In this document: in pieces, positions 42,967 to 52,773 of the stretch
Layout: every line of letters begins with the position of its first letter
Numbering within the stretch: position 1 is the stretch's first letter
Position numbers and translations under genes: made by a program
NCBI GenBank assembly: GCA_050011775.1
Contig: JBEKIL010000009.1
Location: 62,001 to 126,000 of the forward strand
Length of the DNA stretch: 64,000 bases
Direction: 5' to 3'
Source: CAVZMI01 sp050011775
GTDB lineage: Bacteria; Bacteroidota; Ignavibacteria; UBA10030; CAVZMI01
Notes under the pieces: generated by a model
The model's database searches: none
What the model was told of the DNA's origin: nothing
Seen by the model: only the letters and a program-made list of their open reading frames with translations

Positions 42967-45576
42967 ATGTATAAATTCCTGCAATCATTTCATATCTCAA
43001 TCATCGTTTTTCTTGGCATCAGCGGTATTTCCCTCTCACAGCAGCGTTTTCTAGAAAATGGGGAGCCTACATATCGAGGAACTGGAATCGGTACGTATAT
43101 TGATACGCCGAAGCGCATAAAACTCGATCTTTCAGGCGTGTGGAAATACACTCTTGATGACGAAAAGTGGGATGATGTTCGTGTGCCAAGTGCCTATGAT
43201 TTTCAAGGGAAGGTGACATTCGTCCGCTCTTTCAACGTTTCATCAGATTTGGTTGGAAATGCCGCATTCACACTTGTATGCTATGGTATAAACTATAATG
43301 CAGAGGTGTATCTCAACGGATCGTTTGTCGGCCGGCATGTCGGTGGATCGACGTCCTTCTCTTTCCCGATTCCTGATAATTTGATACAGGTAGGGAGTGA
43401 AAACTCCATCCGTGTAGTAGTGAATAACACGTTAAACGCGAAGAATACTCTTCCATTGCGTCAGCAAATATGGGGATGGAGGACCTATGGAGGCATAACA
43501 CGCGACATCTTCATCCTTGTCACTCCCCGCGTGTGGGCAGGGGATATCGAGATACGATCGGCACTCGCTGAAAATCTTCTGAGTGCAACGATATCGTTTA
43601 AAGCCCGCATTGAGAATAATTATAATGAACCTCAGCGTGGTGGACAGACAGCAACGGATATACTTTCGCTGTCTCACTTTATGGTATATTCTGAAATCGT
43701 CGATCGACAAACAGGAAATATTGTCGCCCGCTCCGGTTTCATCCCGGTGCAGCCGGCATATCGAAAAACTACGACTTCCGAATTCTCTCTTATCCTTCAA
43801 AATCCAAGATTATGGTCTCCCTCGGTACCCGACCTTTATGTAACAAAATTGTATATAACAAAAGATGGTGAGATTGTCGATGAATTTGATGAGAATATCG
43901 GTATTCGGCGGGTGGTTAAAGAAGGGAACGAGCTTTATTTAAACGGCTCCAGTCTTACTCTAAAAGGTGTTATATGGCGGGAAGATGATCCTCATTATGG
44001 CAGCGCGATGACATATGATGCAATTGAAAGAGATATCGCGTTGATTAAGAGTCTCGGTGCAAATCTCATCCGTGTCGCCAACTCAAGTCCGCACCCATAC
44101 GTTGTCAATCTCTGCGATCGGTACGGAATATTTTTAATGGAAGATCTCCCCGTCTGGGACGTTCCGGCAGAAATTCTTGCAAAAGAATATGTGCAGGAGG
44201 AAGCCCGCACAATGCTTCGGGAAATGATCGAGCGGGACCGGAATCATCCATCGGTTATTGCATGGGGACTTGCCGACGTATTTGATTCTTCGGATCCCCG
44301 GAACCAGCAGTTTGTTTTTTCACTTCATACATTGGCTAAGACTCTCGATTCACAATTCACCTATGTTGCCACGAGCATGCTTACCAACGATACGTGTTGT
44401 TCTTTCGTGGATCTTGCTGGTTTCAACTGGACCGGTTCGGAGACAAAGGAATTTCGCAGTGCATTGCAGCAATGGAAAAAAATGCATCCTCGTCAACCGA
44501 TTATTGTCACTCGATATGGAAAAGAGGTCGAACCTGAAAATCACAACGGATACAGCGATCCGATGTCGCTCGAATCGCAGGCCAGATATTTTCAACTTAA
44601 TTACAAAATAATCCAGGATGCCGGAATTGCCGGCAGTACGGCCTGGACCTTTGCAGACTGGCGTGGCGACCGTCCACTAATGACGGTCGATTCTCACGAC
44701 CGGTATCTCTATACAATGGGGTTGGTGAACGCGTATCGGGAAAAGCGAATAGCATTTGAAGTATTTAAGGCGCTGTTGAACGGAGAAAAAATTTCCGCTC
44801 TTCCAATAGGGAATTACAGTGAAATCTCACCAATGATCTTTCTGATTGTCGGGATGATTCTTCTCCTGACGGTTGCATATTTCTATAACAGCAACAGGCG
44901 CTTCCATGAAAATATCAACCGATCATTGCTTCGGCCGTATAACTTTTTTGCCGATATACGTGATCAACGATTTCTTTCGCCGCTCCAGACAATTATTCTT
45001 GCCTTCTTTATTGCCGTAACAATTGCGATTGTGACATCTAGTGTACTGTACCATTTCAGGAACAGTAAGGTGCTTGATTATGTACTCACACATTTTATCG
45101 TATGGGATTCACTCAAAGCGTCCATTAGCTCTCTCGTGTGGAGCCCATGGCAATGCATTATTGTATTAACGGCCGGCATGTTGTGTAAGTACCTTTTTTT
45201 AATCATGATCGTTTTCGGATTGCAGCTCTTTACAAAACAGAGAATATTTTTTTATCATGCATTTTCCATCACTGTGTGGTCGACGTTACCTATGTTACTA
45301 CTTGTACTGGTCGCGATGTTTCTCTATCGTGTTCTGGAGAACGATACCTTTGTGCTCCCGGTGCTCATATTCCTGACGATTATTTTACTCTGGGTGATTG
45401 TACGATTGTTGAAATCGATCTCGATTATTTATGATATTTCCGCCGGAAAGGTTTATAGTATCGGCGTAGTCGTGATGATTCTCGTCAGCGGGGGTATGCT
45501 TGCGTATTACGACTTTACACAATCGACGATCGCATATTATAAATTTTTTGTCACCATGTTGCAACACGCTCATTAA
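42967..45576 (+). CDS. Glycoside hydrolase family 2-like protein without catalytic Glu, fused to a membrane domain
   Basis: The 869-residue protein starts with a signal peptide (YKFLQSFHISIIVFLGISGI to about LSQ). It then shows the GH2 domain order: a sugar-binding jelly roll (LDLSGVWKYTLDDEKWDDVR, YNAEVYLNGSFVGRHVGG), an immunoglobulin-like domain (LWSPSVPDLYVTKLY), and the TIM barrel (NGSSLTLKGVIWREDDPHYG, ALIKSLGANLIRVANSSPHP). The acid/base position, normally N-E after the 'HPSVIxW' motif, reads Asp437-Val438 (WGLADVFD). The nucleophile, normally Glu in 'IIVTEYG', is Arg516 (IIVTRYG). Both catalytic residues are therefore missing. From about residue 618 to the end there are about six transmembrane segments resembling a Yip1-like domain. 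It probably binds rather than cleaves sugar, as a membrane-held sensor or scaffold; this is inference. Confidence 0.85.
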   Translation: MYKFLQSFHISIIVFLGISGISLSQQRFLENGEPTYRGTGIGTYIDTPKRIKLDLSGVWKYTLDDEKWDDVRVPSAYDFQGKVTFVRSFNVSSDLVGNAAFTLVCYGINYNAEVYLNGSFVGRHVGGSTSFSFPIPDNLIQVGSENSIRVVVNNTLNAKNTLPLRQQIWGWRTYGGITRDIFILVTPRVWAGDIEIRSALAENLLSATISFKARIENNYNEPQRGGQTATDILSLSHFMVYSEIVDRQTGNIVARSGFIPVQPAYRKTTTSEFSLILQNPRLWSPSVPDLYVTKLYITKDGEIVDEFDENIGIRRVVKEGNELYLNGSSLTLKGVIWREDDPHYGSAMTYDAIERDIALIKSLGANLIRVANSSPHPYVVNLCDRYGIFLMEDLPVWDVPAEILAKEYVQEEARTMLREMIERDRNHPSVIAWGLADVFDSSDPRNQQFVFSLHTLAKTLDSQFTYVATSMLTNDTCCSFVDLAGFNWTGSETKEFRSALQQWKKMHPRQPIIVTRYGKEVEPENHNGYSDPMSLESQARYFQLNYKIIQDAGIAGSTAWTFADWRGDRPLMTVDSHDRYLYTMGLVNAYREKRIAFEVFKALLNGEKISALPIGNYSEISPMIFLIVGMILLLTVAYFYNSNRRFHENINRSLLRPYNFFADIRDQRFLSPLQTIILAFFIAVTIAIVTSSVLYHFRNSKVLDYVLTHFIVWDSLKASISSLVWSPWQCIIVLTAGMLCKYLFLIMIVFGLQLFTKQRIFFYHAFSITVWSTLPMLLLVLVAMFLYRVLENDTFVLPVLIFLTIILLWVIVRLLKSISIIYDISAGKVYSIGVVVMILVSGGMLAYYDFTQSTIAYYKFFVTMLQHAH

Positions 45577-45588
45577 GGAACGGATTCG

Positions 45589-48500
45589 ATGTATCTCTCG
45601 AAACTCGAAATCGTCGGATTCAAATCGTTTGCCAACAAGACCGCGATGCGATTCGATGCAGGAATCACAGCTATTGTCGGTCCGAATGGTTGTGGTAAAA
45701 CGAATGTTGTGGACGCAATACGCTGGGCATTGGGTGAACAAAAAGTTACGACGCTGCGAAGCGATAAAATGGAAGATGTAATTTTTAACGGAACACGCAA
45801 TCGCAAGCCGCTTGGAATGTCCGAGGTCTCGCTCTCAATAGAAAACACAAAGGGTATATTACCGACTGAATATTCAGAAATAACAATATCGCGAAGATTG
45901 TTCAGGTCCGGCGAGAGCGAATATCTTATTAATATGACCCCATGCCGACTCAAAGATATAATCGATCTATTTATGGACACAGGTATGGGGGCCGATGCCT
46001 ATTCGGTCATCGAGCTGAAAATGATAGAGGTGATTCTTAGCGATAAAACCGAAGAACGGCGGAAACTATTCGAAGAAGCGGCCGGCGTTACAAAATATAA
46101 ACAGCGGCGGAAAGCAGCCTACAGAAAACTGGAGAGTGTGCAACAGGATTTACTCCGCGTCAATGATATTGTCAAAGAAGTCCAGAAGGCGGTCAACTCC
46201 CTTGAACGCCAGGCAAAGAAAGCGGAACAATATAATGGGATCGCCGCACGGTTAAGATCCCTTGAAATCGATCTTTTCGAGCATGAGTATGCTCAGCTCA
46301 TCGCATTCACAAAACCCCTGCAGGAAAAACTTACGATTGCTCTTGATGATAAAAATCGTATTGACGAAGAACTTTCACGTCAGGAGGCTCTCCACGAGGT
46401 TCTGCAGGGTGAACTTGTCGCTCTTGAATCGAAACTTATCGATGCTCAGCGCGGGCTTTCACTGCAACTTGAACGCATTCGAAATGTCGAGCAGCGGAAT
46501 CTAGTCGCCGCCGAGCAGGTGAAATCTCTAACTGCAAATATTGCCCGGTACGAACAGGAAAAGATAGATCTGACGAATCAACGGGTTCGCCTCATCGATG
46601 AAAAACGGGAAACTCACAGGAAACGAGAGGCGGTGCATCAAGAGCTCAATGGCAGAGAGGTTGACTATACAAAACGAAAAGAAGAACTTAACCGTTTCGA
46701 AGAAAAACTTCTGAGAAAGAAAACCGAGGTAAAAGCCGTTCAGGACCGGGCCATTGAATATGTACATCGGATTAGCGAAAAGAAGGGGGAACAGGAAAGG
46801 CTGAAATCCCGAATCGAGAATATTAGGGGCCGCGTCGAACATCTTCAGGAAGAAAGTACCTATTATAAAGAAGATATAAAAGAAAAAAATGAGCTTGTCG
46901 GACGATTGAGCAATGAAGATCGCGAGCTCCGGAAACAATATGCAGGTGCGCAGGTCCGGTTGAGCAGCATTGAAAATCTCCGCCAACAGCTCAAAAATGA
47001 AATTGATGAGCTTCGTAATTCCGAATTGGAATTGCGGGCGCAGATCGACAGGAAAACGTCGCGTATCGAATTCCTCCAGGGTCTGATTGAACGGCATGAG
47101 GGAATGACCGACGGTGCGAAGTATCTGCTGACATCGGCGGAATGGACCCCGGCAAATCAAATAACTCTTGGTGATACGATTACAACCGATGAGCGTTACC
47201 GCATCGCTGTGGAGGCCGCCCTCGGCAATAGTACACATTTTCTCGTAGTGAATTCGGTTGAGGATGCATATCGCGGAATCCATATGCTGAAGCAAGTCAG
47301 GCAAGGGAAGGCGACGTTCATCTGCCTCGACAGGATTCCGGCCGTAAAATTGCAGAAAGTGCTTCCCGATCATCAGGGAGTCTATGGCTGGCTTGCCGAT
47401 GTGATCACATGCGATCTGCAATATTATAATCTCCTTCACTATCTCCTCGAAGGGATCGTTCTTGTCGAAAATATTGACGTTGCAAAAGCCTGTCTCAATC
47501 AATCCACCGGCAGCAGCATTGCTGCGTGTGCGACCCTCGGTGGCGAAGTAATCAGTCACGATGGTGTCGTCAAAGGAGGAAGTCTTCGTCAGGACGAAGG
47601 CGGGTTAATTGGAACGAAATCACAGGTCAAGGAGTTGCAGCGCGAACTTAGCGCACTTCAGAAAAAACTTGGCGAGACGCAGACTTCGATCGAAGAGAAA
47701 CAACGACAGCAAAACGAAATCGACACATCTTCGAATGTCGGCGAAGTAAAGAATATTGAGAAAGAGATGACGGCGGTCGAGATGCGGATTGCCCAGGTAG
47801 AGTTTGAAAAAAAACGTGCCGGCGATTCGATCCGGCGCAATGAAGAAGAGTGTGATAAGCTTCAACAGGAGATCGCGACTATAGAAGCTCCTCTTTCGGA
47901 ATTTACTCCGTTGATCGATCAGCTGGAGAACGAACGATCGGAGGCCGAACGAAATCTTGGTGTTGCACAAAGTGAGCTTGAAAAACTGGAAGCGGACTGG
48001 GACAGGCATTCAAAAATTGTTAACGATCTCAGCGTTCAGATTGCAACACTTAGAGGCGAAGAGCGTAACCTGACGCGCGAGAGCGAACATGCCGATGAAA
48101 CAATGAACGATATTCAAATAACGCTTGAAAAGCGTAATAATGATATCGACCTCGCCAGAAAAGAGATTCAAAAAAGGGAAACCGAACAGGAAGAGAATCT
48201 GCGTATTCTTAAGGATCTGAAAGCCGAATTTGAAGCCGGTGAAGGCAAGCGTGACAATGTCCAGCGTGAGTACATCGCAAAAAAGGATGAAATTCATTCC
48301 CTCCAAATGAAAATCCGGGATGAGCGGCAACTGCATGATTCATCGATGAATAGTACACACGAACTGGAAATGAAGATTTCAGAACTGATAATGAAGGCCG
48401 AACATCTGGTTCAACGGGCTAAGCAGGAGCTGGAAGTCGATCTCATCTTGAAAATCTATACGGAAGAAAAACAGTTCGATTTTACCGGTGTGAATGACGA

Positions 48501-49152
48501 CATACGCACATTGAAAGACAGACTCCGCTCGCTCGGCTCTGTCAACTTCGCTGCATTTGAAGAATATACGACGGAAAAAGAACGTTTCGAATTTCTTGAA
48601 GCCCAGCGGAGCGATCTGTGGGAAGCTGAGAAAACACTGCTCAATACAATCGAAGAGATCAATGCCACGGCGCAACAAAAATTTAACGATACCTTTGCAC
48701 AGATTAGGGAAAATTTCATTGCCATTTTTAAAGGATTATTTGAAGAAGGCGATGAATGCGATCTGAAGCTTGAAGATCATATCGATCCGCTCGAAGCAAG
48801 GATTGAAATCACTGCGAAACCGAGAGGGAAACGGCCGACTTCGATTGACCTGCTTTCCGGCGGTGAAAAGACGCTGACGGCTATCGCCTTGTTATTCGCG
48901 ATTTATCTGGTGAAGCCGAGTCCTTTCTGCATTCTCGATGAAGTGGATGCACCGCTGGATGATTCAAATATCGATCGATTCGTGCGCATTATCAGGCGGT
49001 TCAGCGATAACACACAGTTCATTATCGTAACGCACAATAAAAGGACAATGGAATCGGCAAACGCCATGTACGGTGTAACAATGGAAGAAGAAGGCGTGTC
49101 GAAACTTGTATCGGTTCGATTTAAAGAAGGAGCGACGGTTTCAGCAGAATAA
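45589..49152 (+). CDS. smc: Chromosome segregation protein SMC
   Basis: The 1187-residue protein is a full-length bacterial SMC, which organises and resolves sister chromosomes together with ScpA/ScpB. The N-terminal ATPase half has the Walker A motif GPNGCGKTN, two long coiled coils run from about 165 to 500 and from about 680 to 1020, and the hinge lies around 505-670 (EGMTDGAKYLLTSA, then ATLGGEVISHDGVVKGGS). The C-terminal half has the signature LLSGGEKTLTAIALLFA and Walker B FCILDEVDAPLDDSN. The ribosome binding site AAGGAA fits the ATG. The next gene starts one base after the stop, so smc probably leads an operon. Confidence 0.97.
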   Translation: MYLSKLEIVGFKSFANKTAMRFDAGITAIVGPNGCGKTNVVDAIRWALGEQKVTTLRSDKMEDVIFNGTRNRKPLGMSEVSLSIENTKGILPTEYSEITISRRLFRSGESEYLINMTPCRLKDIIDLFMDTGMGADAYSVIELKMIEVILSDKTEERRKLFEEAAGVTKYKQRRKAAYRKLESVQQDLLRVNDIVKEVQKAVNSLERQAKKAEQYNGIAARLRSLEIDLFEHEYAQLIAFTKPLQEKLTIALDDKNRIDEELSRQEALHEVLQGELVALESKLIDAQRGLSLQLERIRNVEQRNLVAAEQVKSLTANIARYEQEKIDLTNQRVRLIDEKRETHRKREAVHQELNGREVDYTKRKEELNRFEEKLLRKKTEVKAVQDRAIEYVHRISEKKGEQERLKSRIENIRGRVEHLQEESTYYKEDIKEKNELVGRLSNEDRELRKQYAGAQVRLSSIENLRQQLKNEIDELRNSELELRAQIDRKTSRIEFLQGLIERHEGMTDGAKYLLTSAEWTPANQITLGDTITTDERYRIAVEAALGNSTHFLVVNSVEDAYRGIHMLKQVRQGKATFICLDRIPAVKLQKVLPDHQGVYGWLADVITCDLQYYNLLHYLLEGIVLVENIDVAKACLNQSTGSSIAACATLGGEVISHDGVVKGGSLRQDEGGLIGTKSQVKELQRELSALQKKLGETQTSIEEKQRQQNEIDTSSNVGEVKNIEKEMTAVEMRIAQVEFEKKRAGDSIRRNEEECDKLQQEIATIEAPLSEFTPLIDQLENERSEAERNLGVAQSELEKLEADWDRHSKIVNDLSVQIATLRGEERNLTRESEHADETMNDIQITLEKRNNDIDLARKEIQKRETEQEENLRILKDLKAEFEAGEGKRDNVQREYIAKKDEIHSLQMKIRDERQLHDSSMNSTHELEMKISELIMKAEHLVQRAKQELEVDLILKIYTEEKQFDFTGVNDDIRTLKDRLRSLGSVNFAAFEEYTTEKERFEFLEAQRSDLWEAEKTLLNTIEEINATAQQKFNDTFAQIRENFIAIFKGLFEEGDECDLKLEDHIDPLEARIEITAKPRGKRPTSIDLLSGGEKTLTAIALLFAIYLVKPSPFCILDEVDAPLDDSNIDRFVRIIRRFSDNTQFIIVTHNKRTMESANAMYGVTMEEEGVSKLVSVRFKEGATVSAE

Positions 49153-49153
49153 A

Positions 49154-49885
49154 ATGGCACATTCGTTGAAGATTTTTTGTGATTTTGACGGTACGGTGGC
49201 GGTCAATGACGTCGGCAGAAGATTTTTTGAGACATTCGGAAACGAGGAAATCCCGAAGATCATTGAGAATCTCTATAAAGGGATTATTACTCCTCGCGAG
49301 TGTTACAATAGAGAGTTTGCAGCACTGCACGGGCTGACACTGGCAACTTTTGAGGAGTTTGTCCGGAAACAAGCAATTGATCCGCATTTCAGGGAATTTG
49401 TTGAATTCTGTCGTGAGCGAAAGATCGATTGTTGGATCCTGAGCGATGGATTCGATTTTTATATCGAGCGGATCCTTGCGCGATTCGAATTGAAGGATGT
49501 CCCTTTCTTTTCGAACCACCTTGTATATTCAATCAGACGTGATTCGGACGAGTTGCTGGTTGAGCCGCAATTCCCATTTACCGACAGCGAATGTGATCGC
49601 TGTGCAAACTGCAAACGGAATCATATGCTGACGCTGTCGGGTGATGATGATATTATCGTCTATGTGGGTGATGGAATCTCCGATCGCTGTCCTGTACGGT
49701 ATGCGGATATCGTGTTCGCAAAAGAAGAGCTTGTGAAATATTGCCAGGAAGAAAATATTACTTATTTCGAGTATAGAACATTCCGTGAAGTGATAAATCG
49801 TCTCACAGAATTGCTCGGCCGGAAACGTTTAAAAAAACGATGGGAAGCTGAAGTGTGCAGGCGCGATGTCTTTGTACAAGGATAA
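49154..49885 (+). CDS. HAD-family phosphatase, MtnX-like
   Basis: The 243-residue protein begins one base after smc. It has the HAD motifs: DFDGTVAVNDVG with the nucleophile Asp, ILSDGFDFYIERIL (motif 2), a Lys in the later KRNHMLT segment, and VYVGDGISDRCP (motif 4 with its acidic pair). The ending region FAKEELVKYCQEENITYFEY is typical of the MtnX / 2-hydroxy-3-keto-5-methylthiopentenyl-1-phosphate phosphatase group of the methionine salvage pathway. No other salvage genes are nearby, so a more general phosphatase role, for example on phosphoserine, is possible. A Cys pair (CDRCANCKRN) in the cap region could bind a metal. Confidence 0.82.
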   Translation: MAHSLKIFCDFDGTVAVNDVGRRFFETFGNEEIPKIIENLYKGIITPRECYNREFAALHGLTLATFEEFVRKQAIDPHFREFVEFCRERKIDCWILSDGFDFYIERILARFELKDVPFFSNHLVYSIRRDSDELLVEPQFPFTDSECDRCANCKRNHMLTLSGDDDIIVYVGDGISDRCPVRYADIVFAKEELVKYCQEENITYFEYRTFREVINRLTELLGRKRLKKRWEAEVCRRDVFVQG

Positions 49886-49889
49886 TATC

Positions 49890-50477
49890 ATGGATCTCCG
49901 GAAGGTACTATTTACTTACAGAAGCTACACGCCGATCCCTTTTCTGGTTGTTATGGTTCTATGGGCACATCCGACACTTGGGAGCCTTCTCGGAGGATTC
50001 TCTCTTGCACTCTTTGGTGAAACCTTACGGTTCTGGGGAGTCTCCATTGCAGGAAGCGAAACACGAACGACAGGAACAGTCGGAGCGAGTCGGCTGATCG
50101 TGGGCGGACCGTTTGCATATGTCCGTAATCCGCTCTATCTCGGAAATATTATACTGTATTGTGGTATCGGCATTATGGCAAACACACTGTTGCCCTGGCT
50201 GCTTATCATCGCTTTCGTGTACTTCGTGTTTCAATATCTGATGATTGTTTCGAGCGAGGAGGAATACCTTGCGCAGAATTTTGGGGAAGAATATACCGAG
50301 TATATGAGAAATGTTCCACGGTTTATTCCACGGTTTGTCCCCTGGGTGTCGGAACAACAAAAAGGGCAATCTGCGGATATACAGCGCGGGCTTCAATCGG
50401 AGCGAAGAACCCTTCAGGCAGTTGCTCTCATTACGCTCCTGCTTATTTTGATCGGGCTCCTACGAGGCGGGGCATGA
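49890..50477 (+). CDS. Isoprenylcysteine/phospholipid methyltransferase-family membrane protein
   Basis: Start taken at ATG 49890, after AAGGA and four bases past the previous stop, giving 195 residues. An alternative ATG at 49866 overlaps the upstream gene. It has about five membrane segments and the PEMT/ICMT signature: LIVGGPFAYVRNPLYLGN for SAM binding and the later EEEYLAQNFGEEYTEYMRNV with the conserved Glu/Tyr pattern and VPRFIPRF. Members methylate lipids or prenylcysteines in the membrane. Its stop overlaps the lpxB start (ATGA), so a link to envelope lipid synthesis is plausible but unproved. Confidence 0.85.
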   Translation: MDLRKVLFTYRSYTPIPFLVVMVLWAHPTLGSLLGGFSLALFGETLRFWGVSIAGSETRTTGTVGASRLIVGGPFAYVRNPLYLGNIILYCGIGIMANTLLPWLLIIAFVYFVFQYLMIVSSEEEYLAQNFGEEYTEYMRNVPRFIPRFVPWVSEQQKGQSADIQRGLQSERRTLQAVALITLLLILIGLLRGGA

Positions 50478-51610
50478 TCAATCGTGTTCTTATTGTTGCG
50501 GGTGATCCATCGGGCGATCTTCATGGTGCGGGGGTTGTCGATGAACTCCGCCGCCGTCTCCCGGATATCGATCTATACGGAATCGGCGGTGACAGGATGA
50601 AAAATGCGGGAATGGAACTAATATACAATGCGAATGACCTCTCTTTCATGGGATTCGCTGAGGTTGTGAAACATTTACCGTTCATCCGTCAGGTCGAGAA
50701 AAGTCTTGAGGGATATCTTGTCTCGCGGCGGCCGGACATTGTCCTCTTAATCGACTATCCCGGATTTAACCTGCGATTTGCCCGGAGAGTGAAGAATCAT
50801 GGAATTCCGGCGGTTTATTATATCAGTCCGCAGGTGTGGGCTTGGGGCAAAAGAAGATTGAAGAAAATGAAGCATGTAATTGATAAAATGCTCGTTGTTT
50901 TCCCTTTTGAGAAGGAGTTATACGAGAATGAACGTATCCCCGCGGAGTTTGTGGGTCATCCTCTGCTCGATGTTATGCGTGTGAGATTGACGCGTGCTGA
51001 ATTTTTTTTAGAACAAAGATTCGATAACGGGGATAAATTACTGGGGCTGTTTCCCGGAAGCCGCACACAAGAAATCGAACGAATGCTTCCGGTGATGCTG
51101 GATGCGGTGCAATTGATACGCGAGCATCACAATATCCAGGTTGCAGTGAGCAAGGCCCCGAATCTGCCGGCTGAATGTTATCGGAATTTTCTACGTCGCT
51201 TACCGGACGCACGATTGGTGGAAGACAAAACATACGAGTTGATGAAATATTCGGATGCGGCAATTGTGACATCCGGGACGGCGACCCTCGAGACCGCGTG
51301 TTTCGAAACACCGATGGTGGTTGTGTACAAAGCTTCACGGATTTCGTATTTTATCGGCCGCTTATTGGTGTCGGTGAAAAGCATCGGACTTGTGAATATC
51401 GTTGCCGGTAAAAGGATTGTTCCGGAACTTATCCAGCACGAAGCGAATGCTGAAGCAATTGCGTTTAATATAAATCAGTTTTTTGATAAACCACTCCTCG
51501 CCGCTGAGATAAAAAGTGAACTTGCGAAAGTCAAGGGAAAACTCGGTGTTCCAGGGGCGGCGGGAAGAGTTGCTGAAACACTCATTAATTTTCAGCTTAA
51601 CCGGGGTTGA
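50474..51610 (+). CDS. lpxB: Lipid-A-disaccharide synthase
   Basis: From ATG 50474 the 378-residue protein is LpxB, which joins UDP-diacylglucosamine and lipid X to make the lipid A disaccharide on the inner face of the cytoplasmic membrane. Family marks are LIVAGDPSGDLHGAG, the GIGGDRMKNAGMELIYN segment, FMGFAEVVKHLP, LIDYPGFNLRFA, YYISPQVWAWGKRR, VVFPFEKELYE with FVGHPLLD, and GLFPGSRTQEI. It shows that the organism makes lipopolysaccharide. An in-frame upstream extension lies inside the preceding gene and is not used, because the ATGA overlap gives a natural coupled start. Confidence 0.97.
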   Translation: MINRVLIVAGDPSGDLHGAGVVDELRRRLPDIDLYGIGGDRMKNAGMELIYNANDLSFMGFAEVVKHLPFIRQVEKSLEGYLVSRRPDIVLLIDYPGFNLRFARRVKNHGIPAVYYISPQVWAWGKRRLKKMKHVIDKMLVVFPFEKELYENERIPAEFVGHPLLDVMRVRLTRAEFFLEQRFDNGDKLLGLFPGSRTQEIERMLPVMLDAVQLIREHHNIQVAVSKAPNLPAECYRNFLRRLPDARLVEDKTYELMKYSDAAIVTSGTATLETACFETPMVVVYKASRISYFIGRLLVSVKSIGLVNIVAGKRIVPELIQHEANAEAIAFNINQFFDKPLLAAEIKSELAKVKGKLGVPGAAGRVAETLINFQLNRG

Positions 51611-51657
51611 AATAAAATAGGGGTGGTCAATAATCGATAAGCAATGGCAGTCGTGAC

Positions 51658-52773
51658 GTGAAAATCATTCTGACGCGGAAGCTTGTCTCTGCCCGTCCGC
51701 TTGTTTTTAATGAGCGAACTGCCGAACGCCGTTGGCTGAGCGGGGCACTGATTCCGATTTCGTTGTTGTACAGTCTCATCATCATGTTGCGAAACTGGCT
51801 CTATGATCATGAGTTTCTACGATCAGTCGATGTCGGAGTACCGGTAATCTCGATTGGAAATATCACGGTTGGGGGTACCGGAAAAACACCGCTGGTTGGA
51901 TTGATTGCTTCACAGTTGTGCAAAGAAGGGAAGCGCGTTGCGATTGTAAGCCGCGGCTACAGACGAAAATCAGCGGGTCCGGTGATAGTCAGTAACGGCA
52001 ATGCCATCCTTGCTGATGCTGTGCAGGGAGGGGATGAGCCTGTCGAACTTGCTAAAAAAGTTCCGGCAGCAATGATTGCAGTAGATACAAGGAGGGTTCG
52101 GGTGAGCCGGATGATTGTACGACAATGGAAACCCGATGTGATTCTGATGGATGACGGGTTTCAGCATCGGGCGCTTTATCGCAATTGCGATTGTGTCGTC
52201 GTTGATGCTAATATGTTGCCGGACGAGACCCGTATTCTTCCTGCCGGGATGCGGCGGGAACCTCTACGGTCGCTGGAAAGAGTTGATATATTTATTCTTA
52301 CAAAATGGCAGGAGGGGATCGACCTGGAAAAAATCCGGGCATGTCTGCATAGGTACTCTGACGCTTCGGTCGTGGTGTGCCGCTATGTTCCAATAATGTT
52401 GCATGACATGATCAATAACATTGCCATGAATGTCGATCAGGCCCGTGGACGACAGTGTATTGCGTTCTGCGGCATCGGATCACCGGAGACATTCTATCGG
52501 ACACTCGGTGAGCTTGGAGTTTCGATTGTATCGGCAGTTCAATTTGCCGATCATCACTATTACACGGCGAGTGATATAAAAAAAATCGTCGAACTTGCGT
52601 ATGCTCAGGGAGTGGAGATGATTTTTACAACCGAGAAGGATGCAGTGCGGTTATCGGGGTCGTTAATGAAGGGATTCAAAGCAGAAGTGCCGCTGGTGGC
52701 CGTTGAAATGGCTGTGAGATACGTCGAAGGGGAAGACCTTCTCTGGTCGAGGCTGCGGAAGGTGATGCAATGA
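51658..52773 (+). CDS. lpxK: Tetraacyldisaccharide 4'-kinase
   Basis: The 371-residue protein starts at GTG 51658 and is LpxK, the membrane-associated kinase that adds the 4'-phosphate to lipid A precursor. The P-loop ISIGNITVGGTGKTPLVG, the following VAIVSRGYRRKSAGPV, DEPVELAKKVPAAMIAVDTR and DVILMDDGFQHRALYRNCD are typical, as is the C-terminal FADHHYYTASDI with IFTTEKDAVRL. The N-terminal helix LIPISLLYSLIIMLRNWLY should anchor it to the membrane. It forms the lipid A pair with lpxB just upstream. Confidence 0.95.
   Translation: MKIILTRKLVSARPLVFNERTAERRWLSGALIPISLLYSLIIMLRNWLYDHEFLRSVDVGVPVISIGNITVGGTGKTPLVGLIASQLCKEGKRVAIVSRGYRRKSAGPVIVSNGNAILADAVQGGDEPVELAKKVPAAMIAVDTRRVRVSRMIVRQWKPDVILMDDGFQHRALYRNCDCVVVDANMLPDETRILPAGMRREPLRSLERVDIFILTKWQEGIDLEKIRACLHRYSDASVVVCRYVPIMLHDMINNIAMNVDQARGRQCIAFCGIGSPETFYRTLGELGVSIVSAVQFADHHYYTASDIKKIVELAYAQGVEMIFTTEKDAVRLSGSLMKGFKAEVPLVAVEMAVRYVEGEDLLWSRLRKVMQ

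Noticed and set aside
46528..47559. 343-codon frame on the minus strand
   Set aside because: It lies entirely inside smc. Antisense of a Glu/Lys-rich coiled coil gives long Phe/Leu-rich open frames; there is no independent start signal or family pattern.
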